Below, piece after piece: positions 36,472-40,289 of a stretch of DNA of 40,289 nucleotides. Numbering within the stretch: position 1 is the stretch's first letter; each line of letters starts with the position of its first letter. The notes beneath the pieces were generated by a model that saw only the letters and a list, made by a program, of their open reading frames with translations, was not told the origin of the DNA and ran no database searches. Made by a program: the position numbers and the translations under genes. The DNA comes from an uncultured SAR86 cluster bacterium. GTDB taxonomy: Bacteria > Pseudomonadota > Gammaproteobacteria > Magnimaribacterales > D2472. The stretch spans positions 1-40,289 of the forward strand of contig CABXTT010000010.1 in the NCBI GenBank assembly GCA_902515155.1, written 5' to 3'.

Positions 36472-37486
36472 TTATTATCTCTTTAACTAAAAAGTTGAAG
36501 TGATTTCCTCTTTCTTCAAAGTTTTTATAGTCTTTGCCACTTGGATATCCAGGTGAAAAAAGAATATTTTTTTTATTTTTTAGATAAGTTAAAGCCCCTT
36601 CAAGGTCTTCGAAATCTAATTTTTTATTATGAGAAATGCAATTCTTGATGTCATCTTTATGTTTGCCAAAAATTATTACTTCATCTGGTCCATTAATCTT
36701 TATTTTTGTGAAACCTTCTTTGCTTGGATCGCCACACAAAACTAGCGAATAATTTCCAGCAAATAAGTCTTTAGCTTTTTTTATTGCATAGGCTAAAGAA
36801 TCTGAGTTAGTAGATTTAGAGTCGTTGATAATCGAGCTTCTTATTTTTTGAAATCTAAAAGGAAGATCATTTAAGTGAATATTTTGTGGAACATCACCTG
36901 TTATCCACTCTTGTAATTTATATGGATCATTTTCATTTGAAAAATTTTTTGAACTCAGTATTTTTTCTTTTACTTTTTTATATTCTTCAAAGTTGCCATG
37001 ATAGTCGATATGATCTGGGGATATATTTAATAAAATACCATAATCAAGTTTATTTTGATTCATCTTGTCTAGTTGATAGCTTGACAGCTCAATTATTGAA
37101 TATTTCTTTCCATTATTGATTACGTCTAGCATTGGATTCCCAATATTACCAACTAAATTAACTGAGTGAGTTAGATTTATGATCTGAAACAAATGAAAAC
37201 ATGTAGTACTTTTTCTATTTGTTCCAGTAACTCCAATTTTAATAGACTCATCTTCAATAAAGAAAATATCTAGATCCGTCATGACCATGTTATTTTTTTT
37301 TAAATTCAAGAATTCAGCTTTAGGAATGCCTGGACTGCAATAAATAACATCATAAAGACCGAGATTAGGCTCACTAGAATATTCTGGGATATTCCTGTCA
37401 TAAATATCGTAATTTTTTTTTGTTTTTTTTAAATACCTTTCAAATGATTTGCCTGTAATCCCATAACCGTAAATTAAGGATTTCAT
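36461..37486 (-). CDS. murD: UDP-N-acetylmuramoyl-L-alanine--D-glutamate ligase, reduced and with altered P-loop
   Basis: Adds D-glutamate to UDP-MurNAc-L-Ala in the family. Identity is shown by GNIGNP (114-118), ELSSYQLD (133-140), SPDHIDYHG (156-164), NDSKSTN (221-227) and SPGYPSGKDYKNFEERGNHF at the C-terminus. It has only 341 residues against 438 in E. coli. The loss lies mainly in the central ATPase domain, between the carbamylated-lysine region (YKKVKEKIL, 169-177) and LPFRF (208-212): the NADD and HNxxN segments are gone. The P-loop reads GVTGTNRKST, with Arg91 (codon AGA) where Gly is near-invariant. The frame is open throughout. Activity is uncertain. Confidence 0.88.
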   Translation of the reverse strand: MKSLIYGYGITGKSFERYLKKTKKNYDIYDRNIPEYSSEPNLGLYDVIYCSPGIPKAEFLNLKKNNMVMTDLDIFFIEDESIKIGVTGTNRKSTTCFHLFQIINLTHSVNLVGNIGNPMLDVINNGKKYSIIELSSYQLDKMNQNKLDYGILLNISPDHIDYHGNFEEYKKVKEKILSSKNFSNENDPYKLQEWITGDVPQNIHLNDLPFRFQKIRSSIINDSKSTNSDSLAYAIKKAKDLFAGNYSLVLCGDPSKEGFTKIKINGPDEVIIFGKHKDDIKNCISHNKKLDFEDLEGALTYLKNKKNILFSPGYPSGKDYKNFEERGNHFNFLVKEIINGN

Positions 37487-37493
37487 TGAAAGA

Positions 37494-38579
37494 TTACCTT
37501 AATTTTAATGTCGCTAAAGCAATAAGAATCAATACAAGTGTTACTATCCAGAAGCGTACAATTATTTTGGGCTCGGGCCATCCTTTCAATTCATAGTGAT
37601 GATGAATTGGTGCCATTAAAAAAACTCTTTTTCCTCTTGTTTTAAAAGAAATAACTTGTATTGCAACGCTCATTGTCTCAATTACAAAGACGCCAGCCAT
37701 AATTGCAAATACAAGCTCATGTCGAAGCATTACTGCAATAATTCCAAGAATAGCACCTATCGTTAATGATCCAATATCGCCCATGAAAATCTCAGCAGGA
37801 TATGTGTTGTACCAAAGAAATCCAATACCTGAACCTATCAAAGCTCCGCAAAAAACAATTAATTCTCCTGAGAGCTCTAGATGAGGAAGGTATAAATAAT
37901 CAGCAATTATTTGGTTTCCCATGCTGTAAGCTATTAGACCTAAAGCACCAGCAATTAAGACCGAAGGTAAAATTGCCAATCCATCCAAGCCATCCGTAAG
38001 ATTAACTGCATTTGAAGATCCAATTAGAACCAACATGCCAAATGAGATAAAAATGAATGGACTCATTGGAATAATTAAATCTTTAAAAAAAGGAACAATG
38101 AAAGAAGTTTCGGGAGTTGTTTCAGCAGAGTAGAATAAATAATACATTGTTATAAATGAAAAAAAAGTTTGTATAGCAATTTTTTGTTTTGATGAAAGGC
38201 CATCTGAACTTTTCATTTTAATTTTAATAAAATCATCCAGAAAACCTATAGATGCAAAGGCAAGTGTTACAAATAGAACAACCCAAATATATCTATTGCT
38301 TAAATCTGCCCATAATAAAGTAGAAATTACTAATGATGAAATTATTAACAACCCACCCATTGTTGGTGTGCCTGATTTCTTGTAATGAGATTTAGGACCA
38401 TCTTTTCTAACATATTGTTCAAACTGCATGGATTTTAATAAATTTATTATTATTGGTCCCAAAAGAATTGATATTAAAAGAGCTGTTACTGTTCCGCCAA
38501 GTGTTCTCACGGTAAGATACCTCAGCACATCAAACCCAGGATCAATACTAACTAAAACTGTTCCTAAATATTCAAACAT
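37494..38579 (-). CDS. mraY: Phospho-N-acetylmuramoyl-pentapeptide transferase
   Basis: Makes lipid I by moving phospho-MurNAc-pentapeptide to undecaprenyl phosphate. It is 361 residues with ten transmembrane segments. Motifs are GTPTMGGLL, FLDDFIKIKMKSSDGLSSKQK, NAVNLTDGLDGLAI, EIFMGDIGSL and MAPIHHHYELKGW with the HHH active-site loop. It overlaps murF by eight bases. Confidence 0.98.
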   Translation of the reverse strand: MFEYLGTVLVSIDPGFDVLRYLTVRTLGGTVTALLISILLGPIIINLLKSMQFEQYVRKDGPKSHYKKSGTPTMGGLLIISSLVISTLLWADLSNRYIWVVLFVTLAFASIGFLDDFIKIKMKSSDGLSSKQKIAIQTFFSFITMYYLFYSAETTPETSFIVPFFKDLIIPMSPFIFISFGMLVLIGSSNAVNLTDGLDGLAILPSVLIAGALGLIAYSMGNQIIADYLYLPHLELSGELIVFCGALIGSGIGFLWYNTYPAEIFMGDIGSLTIGAILGIIAVMLRHELVFAIMAGVFVIETMSVAIQVISFKTRGKRVFLMAPIHHHYELKGWPEPKIIVRFWIVTLVLILIALATLKLR

Positions 38580-39912
38580 TTATAAATCTCTCCATCTTCA
38601 TTCCTCTTGAGCCCTTAATTAGAATAACATCACTAGAATTGATATTGTCATTCAAAAACTTCTTCAATGATTTCTCACTATCAAAAAACTTTCCGTTATT
38701 ACCAAAGCTTTCTACAGCATATTTTGTTAAATCTCCAAAACCAAGAAGAATGTCAATTTTTTTTGTAAGTGCATATTTTCCGATTTCAATGTGCATATTC
38801 CTTTTGAGTCTTCCTAGTTCGAGCATATCTCCAAGTAATAAAATTTTTCTTTTTGAAGATGTATTTAAAAGATCAATAGATCTTCTTACCGAATCTGGAT
38901 TCGCATTATAAGTATCATCTATTAGCAAAGAATTATTTATCCATTTTAATTGCCTTTGTCTAATTGATAAATTTTGATTACTTTTTAAGCTAGTAAGAAA
39001 TTTATCTACAGATGAATTTAAATAATTTAAAACAGCAAAGCTTGCTAAGATATTCAAAACATTATGCTCGCCTAACATAGAAGAATTTATTTTGATTTCA
39101 GAACCATATTTATCACTATAAATAGTAAATTTTAATTTGTTTAAGTCATAATCAATATCCACAGGATAGAAATCTGCACAGTCTTTAAGACCAAAAGTAA
39201 TTATTTTGATATCTTTTCTGATATTTTTCCAAAATTTTAAATGGCTTTTATTATCAGAAGGAACAATAAGGCATCCATCTTTCTTAATATTTGATACTAA
39301 TTCTGACTTGACGCTTAAGACACCCTGTATATTCTTAAGATTTTCAAGATGTGAGTTACCTATGCTTGTTATCACTCCAATATCTGGCTTTAGAAAAGAG
39401 CTCAAATAATGAATATCTTTTGGTTTTGCAGCCCCCATTTCAATAACAAGATTTTTTGATTTTGGATTAGCATTCATGATGCTTAAGGGCATTCCAATTT
39501 CATTATTAAAATTCTTAATAGTTCTGGAGCTTCTCTCTAAAGAATTAGAAATTATTCTCGTGGTGGTTGTCTTCCCGTTGCTTCCTGTGATACCAATAAC
39601 GTTACCTTCATAATCTTTAATAATGTTTTTTGCTATTTTTTTTAAAGCTGTGAGTGAGTTATTGACGAAAATTACTTTAGTATTTTTTGAGTCTTTAAAT
39701 TTTTTATTGTCCGTAATTACCAAACATGCGCCTTTTTTAAGAGCCTCATTAACATAATCATTCCCATTAAAAGAAGCACCTTTGATTGCGATAAACAAAG
39801 AATTCTTTTTTAAAGTTCGTGTATCAATAGATATAGATCTTATTTCAATATTCTTTTTAATTGGCTTTTGAAGAAATTTTGATAGTTGATTAGAATTACT
39901 TATAAATTTCAT
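38572..39912 (-). CDS. murF: UDP-N-acetylmuramoyl-tripeptide--D-alanyl-D-alanine ligase
   Basis: Adds D-Ala-D-Ala to the UDP-MurNAc tripeptide. It is 446 residues, full length. The P-loop GITGSNGKTTTT is intact; EMGAAKPKDI, GEHNVLNILAS, DDTYNANPDSVR and LGDMLELG follow. The start lies 17 bases inside murE. Confidence 0.97.
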   Translation of the reverse strand: MKFISNSNQLSKFLQKPIKKNIEIRSISIDTRTLKKNSLFIAIKGASFNGNDYVNEALKKGACLVITDNKKFKDSKNTKVIFVNNSLTALKKIAKNIIKDYEGNVIGITGSNGKTTTTRIISNSLERSSRTIKNFNNEIGMPLSIMNANPKSKNLVIEMGAAKPKDIHYLSSFLKPDIGVITSIGNSHLENLKNIQGVLSVKSELVSNIKKDGCLIVPSDNKSHLKFWKNIRKDIKIITFGLKDCADFYPVDIDYDLNKLKFTIYSDKYGSEIKINSSMLGEHNVLNILASFAVLNYLNSSVDKFLTSLKSNQNLSIRQRQLKWINNSLLIDDTYNANPDSVRRSIDLLNTSSKRKILLLGDMLELGRLKRNMHIEIGKYALTKKIDILLGFGDLTKYAVESFGNNGKFFDSEKSLKKFLNDNINSSDVILIKGSRGMKMERFINV

Positions 39913-40289
39913 TGACTACCTCATAATCACTAAAATAAATAATTGAATTTTTTATCTCTTGGGTTTCTTCATGGCCCTTGCCAAGAATAACTAAACAATC
40001 ATTGTCTTTTATTAATTCAGCTCCTTTCATAATTGCTACTTTTCTATCTTCTATTGCTGTTACTTTATTGTTATCGTTGCCTCTTATTGCATCTGATAAA
40101 ATATCATTGAAATCTTCACTTCTTGAATTGTCGGAAGTAAATATTATTTCTCTGCCGTATTCTAAAGCTACTTGCAGCATTTCTGGTCTTTTAAGTTTAT
40201 CCCTATCTCCACCACATCCAAAAACAATAACTAAGCTATCATAATAATCCTTGATACCTGACAAAAATATCCTAAAGCCATCAGGGTTA
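39896..40289 (-). CDS. murE: UDP-MurNAc-tripeptide synthetase MurE, C-terminal part (runs off the right edge)
   Basis: The open frame continues to the window edge. About 130 C-terminal residues are seen, starting NPDGFRIFLSGIKDYYDS, then VFGCGGDRDKLKRPEM, TSDNSRSEDF and LVILGKGHEETQ. This is the C-terminal domain that selects the third amino acid. DAP-adding MurE usually has DNPR; here it is DNSR, keeping the Arg expected for meso-diaminopimelate. dapA in this window fits that use. Confidence 0.93.
   Translation of the reverse strand, partial: NPDGFRIFLSGIKDYYDSLVIVFGCGGDRDKLKRPEMLQVALEYGREIIFTSDNSRSEDFNDILSDAIRGNDNNKVTAIEDRKVAIMKGAELIKDNDCLVILGKGHEETQEIKNSIIYFSDYEVVNEIYK

Overview
The window is a gene-dense, strongly A+T-rich stretch of chromosome. 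It holds conserved housekeeping genes only: no prophage, transposon, CRISPR array or rRNA was seen. Gene content and order are gammaproteobacterial: dapA-bamC-purC, bcp/perM/bepA, aspS-yebC-...-ybgC-tolQRAB-pal-cpoB-tRNA-Lys, pyrG-kdsA-eno-ftsB-ispDF-surE-pcm, the dcw cell-wall cluster, and rpsF-rpsR-rplI-dnaB-alr. A consensus gammaproteobacterial LexA box and a near-consensus IscR box are present. Gaps are very short, many stop and start codons overlap, and several proteins are clearly shorter than their relatives. Together this suggests a streamlined marine gammaproteobacterium, perhaps of the SAR86 type. That last step is inference; no taxonomic marker was searched.

Layout. 1-201: 5' end of iscR, whose promoter and IscR box lie over the end of purC. 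232-2821: dapA-bamC-purC operon (minus). 2889-5997: bcp (+), perM (-), bepA (+). 5984-7216: an NTT-type (ATP/ADP-translocase-like) carrier. 7238-7313: tRNA-Lys(UUU). 7341-15113: a long minus-strand run (FmdB, aspS, yebC, a small PDDEXK nuclease, ybgC, tolQ, tolR, tolA, tolB, pal, cpoB). 15144-19149: proS (+), a thiolase (-), recA (-) with LexA box, ferredoxin fdxA (+). 19144-26439: pyrG-kdsA-eno-ftsB-ispDF-surE-pcm-DUF368 (minus, nearly all overlapping). 26516-30082: rpsF-rpsR-rplI-dnaB-alr (minus). 30164-40289: murE(partial)-murF-mraY-murD-ftsW-murG-murC-ddl-ftsQ-ftsA (minus).

How the genes work together. Most serve the envelope. dapA supplies diaminopimelate, alr and ddl supply D-Ala-D-Ala, MurC/D/E/F, MraY and MurG build lipid II, and FtsW, FtsQ, FtsA and FtsB run septal synthesis. 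IspDF makes isoprenoid precursor for the undecaprenyl carrier, and the DUF368 protein probably recycles that carrier. Tol-Pal, CpoB, BamC and BepA maintain the outer membrane.

The most interesting points are departures from the family norm. A phage-like PDDEXK nuclease with a TTG start sits exactly where ruvC-ruvA-ruvB normally lies. MurD is very short and has Arg for Gly in its P-loop. ProRS has lost its editing insertion. Ribosomal protein S18 lacks its basic N-terminus. TolA is about half normal size. ftsZ is missing after ftsA. IspD and IspF are fused, and truD is absent between ispDF and surE. The start codon of iscR lies where transcription is predicted to begin. No gap longer than about 160 bases lacks a gene.
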